A DNA stretch of 64,000 nucleotides, from the NCBI RefSeq assembly GCF_001640805.2, contig NC_066851.1, forward strand, positions 23,610,493 through 23,674,492, given 5' to 3'. Origin of the DNA: Lates calcarifer (lineage: Eukaryota > Chordata > Actinopteri > Centropomidae). The notes below the pieces were generated by a model. That model had not been told where the DNA came from. It was given only the letters and a program-made list of their open reading frames with translations, and did no database searches. Made by a program: the position numbers and the translations under genes. The stretch's first letter is position 1; each line of letters starts with the position of its first letter. Below, in pieces: positions 33,985 through 46,609 of this stretch.

Positions 33985-34260
33985 TTCCTTCCCCTCTGAT
34001 TCAACCCACAGGAGCGTCTCCTGAAATAGCGCCCCCCAATGGTGGCAGGTGTGCCAGACCCTGGTCATCATGGTTACAATAATAAACACACCTTCAGCTT
34101 ACGGAACAGTTGTGGTTTGGTTGGGTTTAGGCACAAAAACTGCTCGGTTAGATTTAGGAAAAGATCGCAGTTTGGATTAAAGTAGATACCTCCTAAAGAT
34201 TAGAGGACCTTTGTTGTCATGGTTACGATGATGAAAACATGGTTAAGGTTGCATAATGGT
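33985..34260. repeat. fragment of dispersed fish repeat (TTTGGTTGGGTTTAGG type)
   Basis: GGTTTGGTTGGGTTTAGGCAC..AAAACTGCTCGGTTAGATTTAGGAAAAGATCGCAG, preceded by CATCATGGTTACAATAATAAACAC. Related to 8370-8535, and weakly to 59855-59900. A widespread type in fish genomes; the class is not assigned. Confidence 0.5.
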
Positions 34261-35489
34261 CACGATATCTCAAGACTTTTTCCTGTTACTCGGACTCGGC
34301 AATTAATGTCACATTTAGGAGCATTTACACAGTTTCCTGTCACCGTTCAAACTTGGATTTGAATTTGACCTTGGTGGTTTTGACTTTGAGTAGCTTTGGA
34401 CAGTCATCTGATTCATGGTTTATTACCACGTGTGAGTAGGGCATACAGCAGACTATGACTGGAGTCAGAGGTATCAGGTCAGAGCTGAGCAGCAGATTAA
34501 CAGCCGGCTATTTGCATACATGTGCTGTTAAAGAGCAGAGAGCAGGTGGAGGGTCAGAGGTCAAATGTATAGAGCTGAAATTACACTTCACCGCTGTCCA
34601 GCCTTCACTTTTACTCATTCTGCTACCGAGAGGTTTTATCCTTTAATTTGTCCTGAACGGAGGAGGCAGGAAGCTCCGACCTGACGGGAGGAAGTTGAAT
34701 TCGTGCTGTCGAGTGTGAGACGACTTATCTGATATTACCTCGGCCTTTCTGCTCACCTGCAGAGGGTGAAACTGTCAGAAATTTCTTAGAGGAAATCCAG
34801 TGATTTTTACAGCTTGTAGAGATGATGAAAGCCAGTTTCTCTCTCTCTGATTCCTTAAGGAGATGAAGTTCGGAGGCTCACATCAGATTTATTCATAAAT
34901 TGATTCTGGTGGATAATTCGGCATCTTTCTCTAGCTCGAAAACCCAAAAGGAAAATGCAATAATATCCCAGTGAGACAATGTTTTGGTCCAGTCGTGTTT
35001 CTTCTTGTATCTCTGATGAATGTGTGTCCAAGAAAATGCCTCCTGAGCCTTTCAGACCGCACTGAGAGAGGGAATAACTTCATTCTGTTTTTGTGAAATC
35101 AAATGTTCTGGTAATTCAGAGGTCAAACAGTTTAGTCAAGTGGAAAGTTTTAGTTTTAATTTTAAATCTACCCTGAGGTCTCTGGATGGACGATTTCATT
35201 TAAACACTGCTCCACAAAATGACGGAAAACCACCGCAGTCCTCTGTTTGTCACAAACCTAAACCGGATTTTTCCTGCCGGGGGATCCTGGTTCAGATCTC
35301 GGTTCAAGCCGTGACTGATGGATTTTTATCAGCTTATCATCAAACTACCTGCTTGTGTCTGTTGGGGGAAAGAAAGCAGATTGTCTGAGTTGTACATCTG
35401 CAGGCCGAGGAATGTTTTAGTCCGTTTATTACAAATGAAATACACAAGTTATCACATTCAAATCCAGCTACTCTCCAGAGGCCGATGAA

Positions 35490-35665
35490 CACGGTTGTTC
35501 TCCAGGCACAGGGTTGGTGGTTTGCTCCTCAACATGTGTCCTTGAGACGTTTGAGCAAGACACTGAACCTCAAACTGCCCCTGCCTTTGTTGTGTGAGTG
35601 AGTGTGAATGGGTGAATGAGAACCACAATGTAAAGCTGTGGAGGATCTGTATAAATGCAGCTTCC
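35490..35665 (+). repeat. teleost tRNA-derived SINE copy
   Basis: The body reads GGTTGGTGGTTTGCTCCTC (degenerate B box), TGTGTCCTTGAG, GAGCAAGACACTGAACCTC, GTGTGAATGGGTGAATGAGA, ATGTAAAGC and ATAAATGCAG. This is the recognisable body and tail of a SINE very common in fish (CAAGACACTTAACCCC ... TGAATGGGTGAATGAGA ... ATAAATGCAGTCC). Confidence 0.8.
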
Positions 35666-36059
35666 TGCGTCTGTACATTTACTTCTTTAACAAAGACAGA
35701 ACAGGTAAACCTTGTTAAACAGGGAAATCAAACGTAACATCTGTGATGTAAACAGAGCATCAAGCTGAAGCTAATCTGAAGGTTAGGCTTTTATATTTAG
35801 AACAAAACAACTTAACAACATTAGTAAAACAAATCCAAATAATCCGAGTACTGGAAATCAAAACCCAGGTGGCAAAGAATGAGCTAATCTGACTGTCACA
35901 TCCAGTATATGTTTCTTAAAAGAACTCTGGGTAGTTTCATTGAATAACTTAGTGTTCGGCGGCTGCCTGCCAAATCCCTGACGTGTCCTTGAATGCACCA
36001 CTAGGTAGAGTCTTCAGAGCAGCTCCTGTTTGTAACTGCATCATCTGATGATGCTGTAA

Positions 36060-36523
36060 CTTTGAGGCGGGGAAAAAAGGTGATTAAATGTTTTTATTGT
36101 GATGGATTATCTCTCCGCAGCAGGTTTCCAGTCGCTGTGAGCTGATTTTCATAGAAATGAACAGAAACCAATGGCTGCCCGGGAGGAAGGAAATCAATCT
36201 AAAAACTGATGGTTTGTTTAGGCAATAAAGTGTACAAATTTGTAGGTAATCCATCTATTAATTTCACTCCTTATCCATCCATCTTCTCCTCCTACCAACC
36301 TTCCATTCTCTCTCCATTTACTCCCTGCTTACATCCATCCATCCATCCCTCTATTCATCTCTCCATCTGCTCCCCTCCCTCTCCATCCTGCAGTGTGTGT
36401 GTATTTCTACTAAAAGCTGTCAGGCAGCGACGGCGTTTTGGCTGAGCTGCTGTTTGTGGATCTATTTCTGGGGGCATTTCAGCGCCGATAGGCATCTGGA
36501 GGAGACCAAATTAATTTCCAGGT

Positions 36524-36554
<31 letters not shown>

Positions 36555-36560
36555 GCTAGG
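36060..36560. promoter_or_regulatory. npas3: enhancer-like block followed by (GA)n
   Basis: Complex unique sequence at 36060-36215 and 36400-36520 (GGTGATTAAATGTTTTTATTG; CATTTCAGCGCCGATAGGC; CCAAATTAATTTCCAGG), ending in a GA run at about 36527-36551. Texture of a conserved element; untested. Confidence 0.3.
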
Positions 36561-37159
36561 GTAGAAGGAAGAGGAGGAGGAGGACAGACTTCATAGCCGA
36601 CTGCACAAGTGCTTCCACTATCAGTACACTACACTGGCACTGGAGAGGAAGATGATGGAGAGATGATGGAGGGGAGGACTGGACAAGAGAGAGACAGAGA
36701 GATGGCGAGGAAGAGGAGGAGGTGGACTGAGAGGAGGATTAAAACAGTGAGGAAGAGAAATGATACGATAAAAGATGGGGGTGTGTGAGGGGAGTGAAAT
36801 GGAGTCGGGTGTTTGAGTGTGTGTGTGTGTGTGGGTGGATAAAAAGAGATGAGGAGTAAAGGCGTAAGAAAGTAAAAGAGAAAGATGAAAGGTTTGTATA
36901 GGGACACAGACACAGAGGGAGGTCAGTGATGAGGTTTATCAGCTTAGTCATAGTTTGTTTAATCACATTCACAAATACAAACAGATAAATGAGTGTGGTA
37001 ACATGAATACAGATGATGACCATGTTCACTCTCCACCGCCACAAAAAACACCCGAAAAATATCCCAAATATCTTCTCTCCACTCAGTCGGTACATGCACG
37101 TCTCTCCACACCTCACTAACACACTTCATGATGGTGTTTGTTCTGTCGTCCTGAGCTTG

Positions 37160-37262
37160 TGTTGTTAGGGAGTTACTCTGTGGTTGCTAAGGTGTTTGCC
37201 AGTGCCTTTCCAGGTGGTTGCTAAGTGGTTGCTATGGCTTTCTTGGCCGTTACTAAGGTGCT
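37160..37262. repeat. degenerate GGTTGCTAAGGTG minisatellite
   Basis: Four to five imperfect units: GTGGTTGCTAAGGTGTTTGCC, GGTGGTTGCTAAG, TGGTTGCTATGGC, CGTTACTAAGGTGCTC. A well-known fish tandem repeat type. Confidence 0.7.
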
Positions 37263-39942
37263 CTATCAGAGCTAAAATAAGTCGATTAACAGGTCAGTCG
37301 ATTGATAGTTAACTAATCTGTGTCTATTTTGATCATCTTTAATTGTTTTAGTGCTTCGTTGGATCAAAGATGTGAGAACTCATTGAGCTCTGATAAAGGA
37401 CATGAGACATCTTTCACCTTTCTCCCACAATTTCTAGACAAAATGATCGATTGAGAAATAATTTCTACGCTAATCGGTTATAAAAAATAATCCTCTGAAT
37501 GTTTGGAAAAATGATCTGTCAGTCAAACTAACTCACAGTGTGAAGTGGAGGAAGCATCTTCAGTCTTTAATATGAAGACAGGATTATGGAACAGTACAGT
37601 CAGGATTTTCCCAGAAATCAGACTCAGCTGGAAAACAGGGAGAAACCCAACAACAAAGGAGAAAAGACAAGGAAAAAGACGAGTGAAAGAAAGGAAGGTG
37701 GTGGGAATTAATGTAAAACAAAAAGAGGAGTGAAGTGAAGAGGAAGGGAAAATGGGAGATTGTGAAAGACGGAGAGAGAGAGAGAGAGAGAAGTGGAAGC
37801 ATTCATCGACCTGATTGGCTCTCGCCAGTGGACGACTGTTAGGCTGAATCAAACTCACCCGCAGGCTGGATAAGAGCCTCTTAAAGCCTGCAGGAGTGCT
37901 TGGTTAGCTGACCCAGAGGAGGCAGGCGGGTGGGAACACCTGCCTGATTGCCCAAAGCCAGTAGCCAGTATATGTGTGTTTGTGATATTAGAGTGGATTA
38001 AAACAGAGTCAGCAGGGTTAAAGATGAACTGAATTTATTTTCATTTTGTTAGTTTTAAATTCAACATTTTCTCTATAATTATCTCTATAATATATAATAT
38101 ATATGTGTATGTATAGTGTCTGCTCCAGTGCTTAAATAAATACTCGATCTTTAAAGACATGTATCAAGAAAAACACACAAACGTCTGTGCTCTCCTACCA
38201 CTGTCAGAACACTGTTGTACTTTTTATTTCTTTTAAAGGAATAAACAAAGTCAGCTGATGTAGAATGTGACTCAAGAATGACTGAAACCCTTTAAAAATG
38301 GTATTTATCAAATACTTATTGTCACATTTACACTCATACTACACAAAATGTTACAGTTTAAAAAGGGATATTTTGTAAAATACATATTGTAAATGAATGA
38401 AAGTGTTAAACGGGTTGAAGGCAGCCACCTGACTTTTCCTCGTGTTAGAGAGGGAGAGATAGTGAGAGCGGAGGACGAGGAGAATGAGCCTGAGAGAGGA
38501 AAACTGTGAGAGAGAGGGAGCCTGTGGTGGTGGTAGTGTTGGCGAACTTTCAGAAACAACAGAAAAACCACAAAGCACAAAGTTGGCTTTGTCTCCAAAA
38601 CACCCCCTCCCTCCTTTCCTCTCCCCTTCCTCCCCAGGGGCGAAATAACACAATAAAATGTCCCATTACCCCATTCTGATGAGCGAGAGACACAGACAGA
38701 GAGAGAGAGAGAGGGGGGAGGCTTGTCTGAGGTTTTGGCAGTGTGTCGGTGGTTTGGTGGTTTTTGTGGAGCTGCGAGTGTTCGAGCTCGGCCAGATCCT
38801 GACATGTTGTTAGGAAACAGCTCGAGAAGCTTAAACAGGCAGAGGAGAGAAAAAAAAAAAACAAGTCCTGACGCCTTTTTGTTTCAAACATGGAGTTTTT
38901 GGTTCTGCTTCCCTCTGTGATTTCACCAGATTGGTTTTGTCCAGACATGCATGTAAACACGGTTATCAGAGAGAGAAGGAAGAAACAGTCTGCTGATGTG
39001 TCTGTAGTTGATGTCTGAGTGAAAATTGCTTTCCTTTTCAAACTGAATTTACATTTGTCTTTGGGAAGGAAATGCATAGAAAATGTCTCCGGCCAGCAAT
39101 TGAGCCTCGGCGGCAGCAGCAGCAGTTTGTGCGTTGTTACCAAATAACAATGTGTAAATTTTCTACGTGCCGCGCTGACACGGACTCTGGTTTTGTCCCA
39201 GATGGAGAAAATGTATGAAAATGTAAATGATGCTGCACACGGCTGAAGCATTTTTCAGGGGCTGGAAAGTAGCACGAACATGTTGTTAGTAACATTTTCC
39301 TGATTTTACATAAACAAATGTTGTTGTTTTCCTCTGTTCTGTATCAGCAGTGTTCCAACCTTCTCTTGTGCTTTAATCACATGCTGTTTGTCTGCTAGCG
39401 TGACTTACATTTGTGGTTTGTTGGGGAAAAAAAACCAAAAAACTAGTTGAAGACTTGTAAGGAGCAATATTTACACTGAACCATGAGCTCTCTGAAGCCT
39501 TTCCATTGTTCCTGAGGCCTCAGCAAGCTTCAGATGAACTAGTTTGTAAGTCTGAGCATGTCTGAAGGCAAAAGATTTCGGTGTGTGAAAAGTCCCCCAT
39601 CATCCTTCATGTACAAAAGGGGATAACAGGGCACACTCTCAGTCTTTCCTGGAAAGGCGTTTATGGTGTTGCACTCGGTTGTGCACACAAAAGGTGACTC
39701 AAGTTGTTGTAACCTGGCCAATCATTGCGTAGAGTGGGTGTGATTGCAGGATTGTCTGCATCGTCTGATTGTCTGGGTGGAGTTATTTTGGGCGCTTCAG
39801 GTTCTGGACGTAAAAAAAAGTCTTTGTCCCCATAGACAGTGTCCGAGCGACTGGAGCTCGTCTCCGGCTCCGGGCAAGAAACTCTGTCGCTTAAATCATC
39901 GTCAGTCCAAAATATTAACAACTGTGTTCAGTTAGCAGAGGG

Positions 39943-39984
39943 TAGTCAAAGGTCAAAGGTCAAAGGTCAAGGTCACTGTGACTG
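39943..39984. promoter_or_regulatory. npas3: nuclear receptor half-site array
   Basis: AGGTCA occurs at 39950-39955, 39957-39962 and 39964-39969 (two DR1 units in register), then 39970-39975 directly abutting. TCAAGGTCA at 39967-39975 is an ERR/NR5A-type extended half-site, and AGGTCACTGTGACT (39970-39983) approximates an oestrogen response element. A 7-base tandem repeat by structure; binding is inferred. Confidence 0.55.
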
Positions 39985-40309
39985 TTTTTGGCCGTTACTG
40001 AACACACAGAAGTCTAGCTGTCCTCATTCAGTCAGGGTGCTGGTGTTTGTTAAAGGCCACTAAAAATGTCAATGAACAAAAAACTTGCATTGTCAGACTG
40101 GATGTTCAGAAACCTGCTTTACTGGAGGAAAACCTGGAGGTTCCAGTTTGGTTCTTCAGAAGTTGTGCAGTTCTGTTTTTGCATGAAGGAAATATGTGCT
40201 TGATGTTTTTAATGTTAATGAAAGCAGCGCTGCTGTCAGTCTGCAGAGCCACTCTCTAATCACACAGTCACAAGACTCTGAAAAACAAGCGACCACTTCT
40301 GTCCTCCAG

Positions 40310-40546
40310 GTCCTCTCCTCCTCTTCCTCTTTTCTCTTATTCTCATCCTGCCTTTCCATCCTGTATCTCTCCCCTCCTCTCCCCCCTCCCCCCTCCCCCC
40401 TCCCCCCTCCTCCTCTCCTCTCACAGACAGAGGATGTAATCAGCTCAGACCTGCTGACTCGGCAGCTTCCCACCTCAGGACCAATATCTACCTGTCCTTG
40501 AAAACACACACTTCAATTATACTACACCTTAGATTGGTTAAACACA

Positions 40547-40577
<31 letters not shown>

Positions 40578-40590
40578 CGCTGCTTTATTA
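40310..40590. repeat. CT-rich tract with CCCCCCT units and a CA microsatellite
   Basis: Pyrimidine-rich sequence at 40310-40430, including CCCCCTCC repeated about five times (about 40380-40412), and a CA run at about 40552-40577. Confidence 0.85.
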
Positions 40591-41059
40591 CTCTTTCCCA
40601 CTTCTGTATTATTTCTCTTCTCTTTCTTCTGTTCTTTCTCTTCCTGCCCTTCCTCGTTCTTTTGTTATGGTCTCTCTCACAGTTTTCCTGCTTTCTCTCT
40701 CCTCTGACTCCTCTCATGCTCTTTCACTAAAGTCACTGTTTCTCCCTTTAGTCCTCCCATCTCTACTACACCTCTCTCCTCTCTCCTCTCTCCACCTGTT
40801 TCTCCCCTCTCGTCATGACCCTTCCATCCTCTCTCACACGGCCTGGTTCTGCTCGTGATGTTAATGGCCCGGGGAGGGATGAGAGGATGAGTGCAGGTTG
40901 AATTACAGGTGCTTCAAACCCATCGGAGTCAATAGGAAATGGTGACCTCCACTGCTCAAAATGTGTCAGCGTCGTCTACAGTTCAGAAAATGGTGTTAGG
41001 CCTCGGCTGCAGTACGATGACAGTTTATACAGAGCTGAGTGTTTGTTTGTGTATATGAT

Positions 41060-41160
41060 GATTAGGACTTCCTGAAACGACATGGAGGGGGCGGGGCTTA
41101 TGGCCTGTATCCTGTATTGAAGCCATTTCTATTGTATCATCCATTTTTATACACAGTCTT
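41060..41160. repeat. fish interspersed repeat fragment
   Basis: GGGGGCGGGGCTTATGGCC, then GCCATTTCTATTG and CATCCATTTTTATACACAGTC. This resembles the 3' part of the element at 22190-22560. Confidence 0.4.
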
Positions 41161-41266
41161 CAGCACTTCCTGCTCCAGAAGCAGGAAAATTAAATGTTGA
41201 TTTAAAACATTAAACCAATGATAAACATAATAAAAGTTGCACATTTTATTTTTCTAGATACAAACA

Positions 41267-41269
<3 letters not shown>

Positions 41270-41310
<41 letters not shown>

Positions 41311-41406
41311 TGTGTGTCCAGCAGTTAAACCAGGTGCTGTAACATGTAGATTAGCCAGCTGCTCACATTGTTGCTTCAACCCCAAGAGGAATTATTTGGA
41401 AATTAA

Positions 41407-41446
<40 letters not shown>

Positions 41447-41456
41447 GTGTGTGTGT
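41270..41456. repeat. two (TG)n tracts with a shared GGTGTGTGTGTCCAG tail
   Basis: TG at about 41270-41301 then GGTGTGTGTGTGTCCAGCAG, and TG at about 41410-41442 then GGGGTGTGTGTGTCCAGTTG. The repeated tail and following sequences (CAGGTGCTGTAACATG / CAGGTGTTGTCGCATG) show a local duplication of about 140 bp. Confidence 0.75.
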
Positions 41457-41885
41457 CCAGTTGTCAAGACAGGTGTTGTCGCATGATGGTAATCTGCTGC
41501 TCTCTCTCTCTCTCCAAATCACCACAGTACTCGGTCGCCCAGTGTGTTTGATACCAGCATTATGTTTATTGATGTGTGTGTGTGTGTTGTCGTGGTCGTC
41601 TTCCTCCTCCTCCTCCTCTCTGTCTGCTCTGTCTCGTCTCCTCTCCTCTGCTCTCATTACCTCCTCTTGTCTCCTCTTTGCCCCCGGTGTGGTCACCTGT
41701 TTTGCCCCTGTAGGCAGGAAGGAGACCTGAGGGTGAAATGACTATTGATTATTCTCTGTTAGACAGAAAGGAGGCAGGGGGTGGAGGGGGGAGGGAGGGG
41801 AGGACGGGGAGGGACACCTCAGTCAGAGGATGAGTGAGGCACTGAGAAAATAACTGAATATAGATAAATGCTGCTGGAGAAAATC

Positions 41886-41986
41886 ACCAGAGCAACAAAG
41901 AGGGATTAATACGCCGCTGAAAATAGTCCCCAACAAATTCAACATTTCCCCCTGTTGAAGTAATGTTTGACTAAAAATAAAAACTT
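41886..41986 (-). repeat. dispersed repeat family GGACTATTTTC, copy 3 (reverse)
   Basis: Core at 41903-41932 (GGATTAATACGCCGCTGAAA, then ATAGTCCCCAACAAATT), the reverse complement of copies 1 and 2. The CCTGTTGAAGTAATGTTTGACTAAAAA that follows corresponds to the left flank of copies 2 and 4. Confidence 0.75.
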
Positions 41987-43044
41987 CACACACTTGAATT
42001 GATTCTGTTCTCTTCAAGTTCATACAACGTTAGAAGCAGGCTGAAAAAACAGTCTCATCTTAAGGTCCATTTAGTAGCTTTTAATCATATCACATGGTCT
42101 TCCTCAGCAGATGTAGATGCTTTTGTTCCATGGTTTAAAAGTTGGGATATCTCTACTTTTACTTTCTATTTTACAAAATTGATTTTTATTTTGTTTTGTT
42201 TTATTTTAATTTTAGAATTGTTTATTGTTTATTATTTCAGATGTTTATTTTTAATGACATGTTTATTTTGTCTTTTGAATCTGATCTTTTATGAGAGTTT
42301 CCCTTTTACTGACATAAGAAGATTACAGCACTTTCCTCTTCTATCCATCTCTCTCTTTCTATGCATCCATGTCATCCCTCCGTCTTTTTTGAATCTTTCC
42401 TCCATTATATTCTCTCTCTCCCTCTCTGTGTGAATGGCGTCCCGCTGAGAGTACATGGTGACATTTGGGAGAAGACTCGACCTCATGCTGATCAGAGACG
42501 AGTGCTCTTCAAAGAGCTGTCAGACACACACACTCACACACACACACAGATATTACTCACACAGGTTTAAGATTAGCCTGGTGCAAAGGTCGTCGGATGA
42601 ATGATGTCATAAATATTATTAATTTACACCCCCACCTCCACCAGGCCTAACTTAACAGACTTTTTCTACAGAGGCACATTTTTTGTTTTTATTCCATTTG
42701 TCTGGTTCAGTGTTTTCTCTCACACACAGATCTGGTCTGTAAAGATCTGACAATTTAATAAGACAACAAAAGTTAAGTTTGGGTTAAAGGTATATTTACT
42801 ATTTGAAGGTTAAAAGTTTCTGATATAAAATTGAGAAAACACTTTCAGCAGGCATTTCACAATCTTATTTCATCTGTTTAACTTGTGGTGGAAAGCTCTG
42901 GAAAAAGTAAGTTAAGATTTTATTTTGTTAGTAATGTGCTGTGATGACCTAAATAATCAGTGGCAGTTCTTTTCATGTAAATAAGAACCAGTTTCCTGCG
43001 TTTTAGTGACATTTTTTACAATGTAAAATATTCTAGTCGAGCAC

Positions 43045-43130
43045 AGCTTTCTGTAGTGGGATTTGAACCGACAACCTCGCAGACATGAGCGTCTCTGTCA
43101 CCTTTAGGCCGGTCAGTGCTGCTGCCTCCA
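43045..43130 (-). repeat. tRNA-derived SINE head, minus strand
   Basis: On the minus strand: GCAGCACTGACCGGCCTAAA (degenerate A box), GACAGAGACGCTCATGTCTG, then GGTTGTCGGTTCAAATCCC with the B box GGTTCAAATCC at 43059-43069. This matches the 5' tRNA-like head of fish SINEs. Confidence 0.6.
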
Positions 43131-43262
43131 CCTTGTCGTCATTGTTGATGCTGTTGTTGCTGCTCCTTCATGATGGATCTGCTGCGTGTAATTTCATGCG
43201 AGTGTCCTCTGGTTATTGATGTCTGTACTTATTCACCCACTTGACTCCTGCCCTCGTGCCAA

Positions 43263-43263
<1 letters not shown>

Positions 43264-43327
<64 letters not shown>

Positions 43328-43428
43328 CCCTTGTCATTAAATGATTTCAGCCATTATGTCCTGCACACACAGAACAGGCATTCAGATGCATATGGAAGCA
43401 CACATATACCTACACGTATTGACGCAGA

Positions 43429-43467
<39 letters not shown>
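43264..43467. repeat. long (CA)n microsatellites
   Basis: CA at about 43265-43326 (about 62 bases, one of the longest in the window) and at about 43432-43465. Confidence 0.95.
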
Positions 43468-43469
<2 letters not shown>

Positions 43470-43894
43470 ACCGTTGTGTGCGCAGAGGCCAGAGGCAGCG
43501 CCGTGAATCCTTATTGCGTCTCTTTGACCTTATTTGAGACACCCGGGCGCCTCCTCATCGTCACACAGTGAATTCCAATAAAGTTTGAATTTATTCAAAC
43601 TCTGCAGTGTTTCCTTCTCTAGTTTGTTTGTCCTGCAGCAGTGACATTTGAACTTGAGTGGCTTTCAATAACAAAATATGCCTGAAAAAGTCTCTAACAA
43701 GAAAACCGTGATAAGATTTGATATGAGCGAGAAAGAAAACAACCACTACAGGAATCAAACAGAACGCAGGTAGAAAAAATGGGAGTCATTTAATGTAATT
43801 GTTAATGGCCAGTTGATGCTGGGTTGATTGACAACGAAGCCTAAACTCAACCGTAAGGTGGCAGATCAGGTCATATGGCTTTATTTTATTGTTT

Positions 43895-44240
43895 ATACGT
43901 TTTTGCTATTGCTACATAGCTAACATTAGCATTAACAGCTCTTTAGCATCAGACTTCATTCTTTTACTCACCAGCAGTCGAGGACCCCTGTGTTTTCCCT
44001 CTAGTTCTATCCCTTCTTGAAGTTAGCATGCTAACCAGCTAGCCTGGCCTGTACACAGTGATCGTGAGTCGCTGTAGCATCCAGTCTCTGCTCAGAGGTT
44101 GTATTATGACATCTTGTAAATGCAACGATTGCTGAAGCTCGTAGCAAGCAACCATCATCACCACCAGCTGGTCCTGGCAAGAAACCCTTTTTAGCTGCAA
44201 AGAAAAGAACGTTTGCTATGTAGCAATAGCAAAAACTGAC
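43895..44240. mobile_element. MITE-like element with 20-bp perfect terminal inverted repeats
   Basis: TTTTGCTATTGCTACATAGC at 43901-43920 is the exact reverse complement of 44215-44234. The right end continues AACTGACATATAGCACCTTT, which matches (inverted) the left end of the copy at 60062. The interior is about 295 bp, non-coding, with AGTTAGCATGCTAACCAGC. A non-autonomous DNA transposon; superfamily not assigned, target site duplication not clear. Confidence 0.7.
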
Positions 44241-45499
44241 ATATAGCACCTTTACAGAGGCAGACACTTCTGCAGAATGCTAACATCCCCTGAAAAAGAG
44301 CATTCACACTTTTTACTGAGAGGCATCGATGGTTAGGCTTTGGTGTAGCAGGTAACAGAGAAGTGAAGGAACCATCAACAACTTCTTGTCAGATTTTTCT
44401 TGTCACAGACAGATACCCTGATCATCAAAGACCTGATAGAGACGTGATATCAATCACTCATGGCTTTAGAACTGAAGAAGCCTCACAGATCAACGTTAAA
44501 ATGTCACAAAACATCCAGTAGATTATTTTGACAGGCGCACCACAGAGGACAGACATCCCATCATGCTGATGCATGTTTTAACGACTTGTTACCAAAACTC
44601 CAATAATCTGATCTTTCAGTTTTAAATGAACAGATCATCACTAGTCAAATGAAATGGAGTCAAAGCTGTGCAGGAAAATGTGTTGTTGGGAGTAAAACTC
44701 CGACACGTTAACAGACTCTGTTCCGTGTTTCTGCAGAGAACATCCGATGATCCAAACTCATCTCATGAATAAAATATTAAATGTTTTTGAGCTCAAACAG
44801 AAGCTCCCTAATTTCCAGCTGATGTTTCCATTTTCTGTTTAAAAACTGCTCTCCATGCAAGATTAAGATTCAGGATCCAACAGTGGAGCAGCCTTTTCAT
44901 TTGAGCTGTAAAAAAAAAAACAAAAATGTAAATTTGTCTTTGGCTCCGTGCCTCTGCTCTTTACATATGTACAGGTATCAGTGTCGATGCCGGGTGAAAA
45001 GCTTTAATCTCCCGACGTTATCTCAGGAATTAAAGGCAGCAGCTTGTCTTTAGCCAGCTTTTAGAACTGAGTTTGATCAGTTAAACTCGACTAACAAATG
45101 ACTAAAAAGATGAAACTGAATTAGAAATATTTTCAACCACAAAGCTCTTGTGTCCGTTTCTGTACGTCTCAGTGACATACTGCAGTGTGGCGGGGGGAGG
45201 AAGGGAGGTTGGGAAGGTGACGCTCTGAGCTCTGTAGTGGAACAAATTGAAAGCCAAGCTAGTATCAATCACTGTGAAGCCATACTTAATTGTCCTGGAC
45301 ACACACACACACACACACACAGAGAAAAAACAGTTTTGTAATGAATTTCTTAACAGTGTTCATCAGTGGATGAGGAGAAATCTGAGAGAGCAGAGGAAAC
45401 AGACAGTTTCCAGAAGAACAGACGAGAGGGAGGGAACAACAGAAGGAGAAACTGAGAGGGTGGGAGGCAAATGTTCCTTTCTCCAGACTTCATTGTCAG

Positions 45500-45725
45500 C
45501 TCACACCAGTGTTGCAGTACCCAAGTCCTGTGACTCGACTTGGACTCGAGCGTGGACTGCATTCAAGTCGAGTCAGACTGTTGTAGGGTCATGGGGGCAG
45601 AGTTATTGTGATTTCATGCAGGAGCAGGCACATGAGGATTCACATGCAGACTGTCAGTAACAGTCAGTGCCTCAACCTTTGATGACTTGGATTTGGACTC
45701 AGACTCCAACTCGAGGTTTAGAGAT
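45500..45725. repeat. degenerate GACTTGGACTCGAG-type fish repeat
   Basis: TGACTCGACTTGGACTCGAG, CAAGTCGAGTCAGACTG and TGACTTGGATTTGGACTCAG are variants of one motif, interrupted by unrelated sequence. Related to the repeat at the window end (63780-64000). Confidence 0.6.
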
Positions 45726-45970
45726 TAGTTCATGTTCTTCAGTTCTCCACATCACTGGAGGGTTGTTGGTCATGTATTTTGCTCATACAGTAAAAAGGGG
45801 GACAGTTGTTATAGTTTGTCTGTTTAGGACGTAAACTCTTTAGTGTCACAGGTGAGATTTCATTTCAAATCTAAAGAAGTAAATCACAGTGAATGTACTA
45901 CATGTTCACTAAAGGCCAGATGACCTCAGACTGTTCTAAAAATCACTGGCCCATTTTGCATCAACATTCA

Positions 45971-46065
45971 CTGTGTCACATGTGGATTAATCCGCCGCTG
46001 AAAGTAGTTCCCCAACACGTGCTATTTCCTCCTGTTTGAGTGACATTAGTTAAAAACTAAAAACC
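45971..46065 (-). repeat. dispersed repeat family GGACTATTTTC, copy 4 (reverse)
   Basis: TGTGGATTAATCCGCCGCTG, then AAAGTAGTTCCCCAACACG, and CTGTTTGAGTGACATTAGTTAAAAACTAAAAAC. The core is at 45981-46014. Confidence 0.75.
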
Positions 46066-46181
46066 TCTAACATCCTGTGTGTACATGTATTTATACATAA
46101 TATAATTCTCTTTTCTTTTTCCTTATATTCATTTTTTTTCTCTCTTGTTCACCTCTCTCTCATCCACACACACTTTATCCT

Positions 46182-46216
<35 letters not shown>

Positions 46217-46217
46217 A

Positions 46218-46400
46218 CTGGCAGCATATTGTTTCCTCCGCTCGGCCAAATTAAAGGGAGATTTCATTAATTTTTCAGCACGGCTTCTCGGCCCATCGAG
46301 GTGAATTTGCATTTCTATCTCGCAGCTTAGCGGACGCTCGTTAAAAAAAAAAAAAAATGCTGAAATTGTAAATTGCAGAAAGTTTTTTTTTTCCCAAGAA
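46218..46400. promoter_or_regulatory. npas3: conserved-element-like block
   Basis: After a (CT)n run (46183-46212): GGCCAAATTAAAGGGAG, TTTCATTAATTTTTCAGC, GGTGAATTTGCATTTC (octamer-like) and a poly(A) run at 46341-46355. Homeodomain/POU-type sites in repeat-free DNA; enhancer role inferred. Confidence 0.35.
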
Positions 46401-46609
46401 AATCAAAGTGCACTCACTCACTTTTTTTCCCTATTCCTCACCCCACACAGACACACACGTTTGAAATTACGTGCACTAATTCGCACACACACACACACAC
46501 ATGCAAATGCTGAAACTTCTGAGGGCTCAACCGACGTATGCATCCATACACACACCTCTCCTCTCCCTGATTGTGTGTGCATGTGCGCTCCTCTCACGTG
46601 CACACGCGT

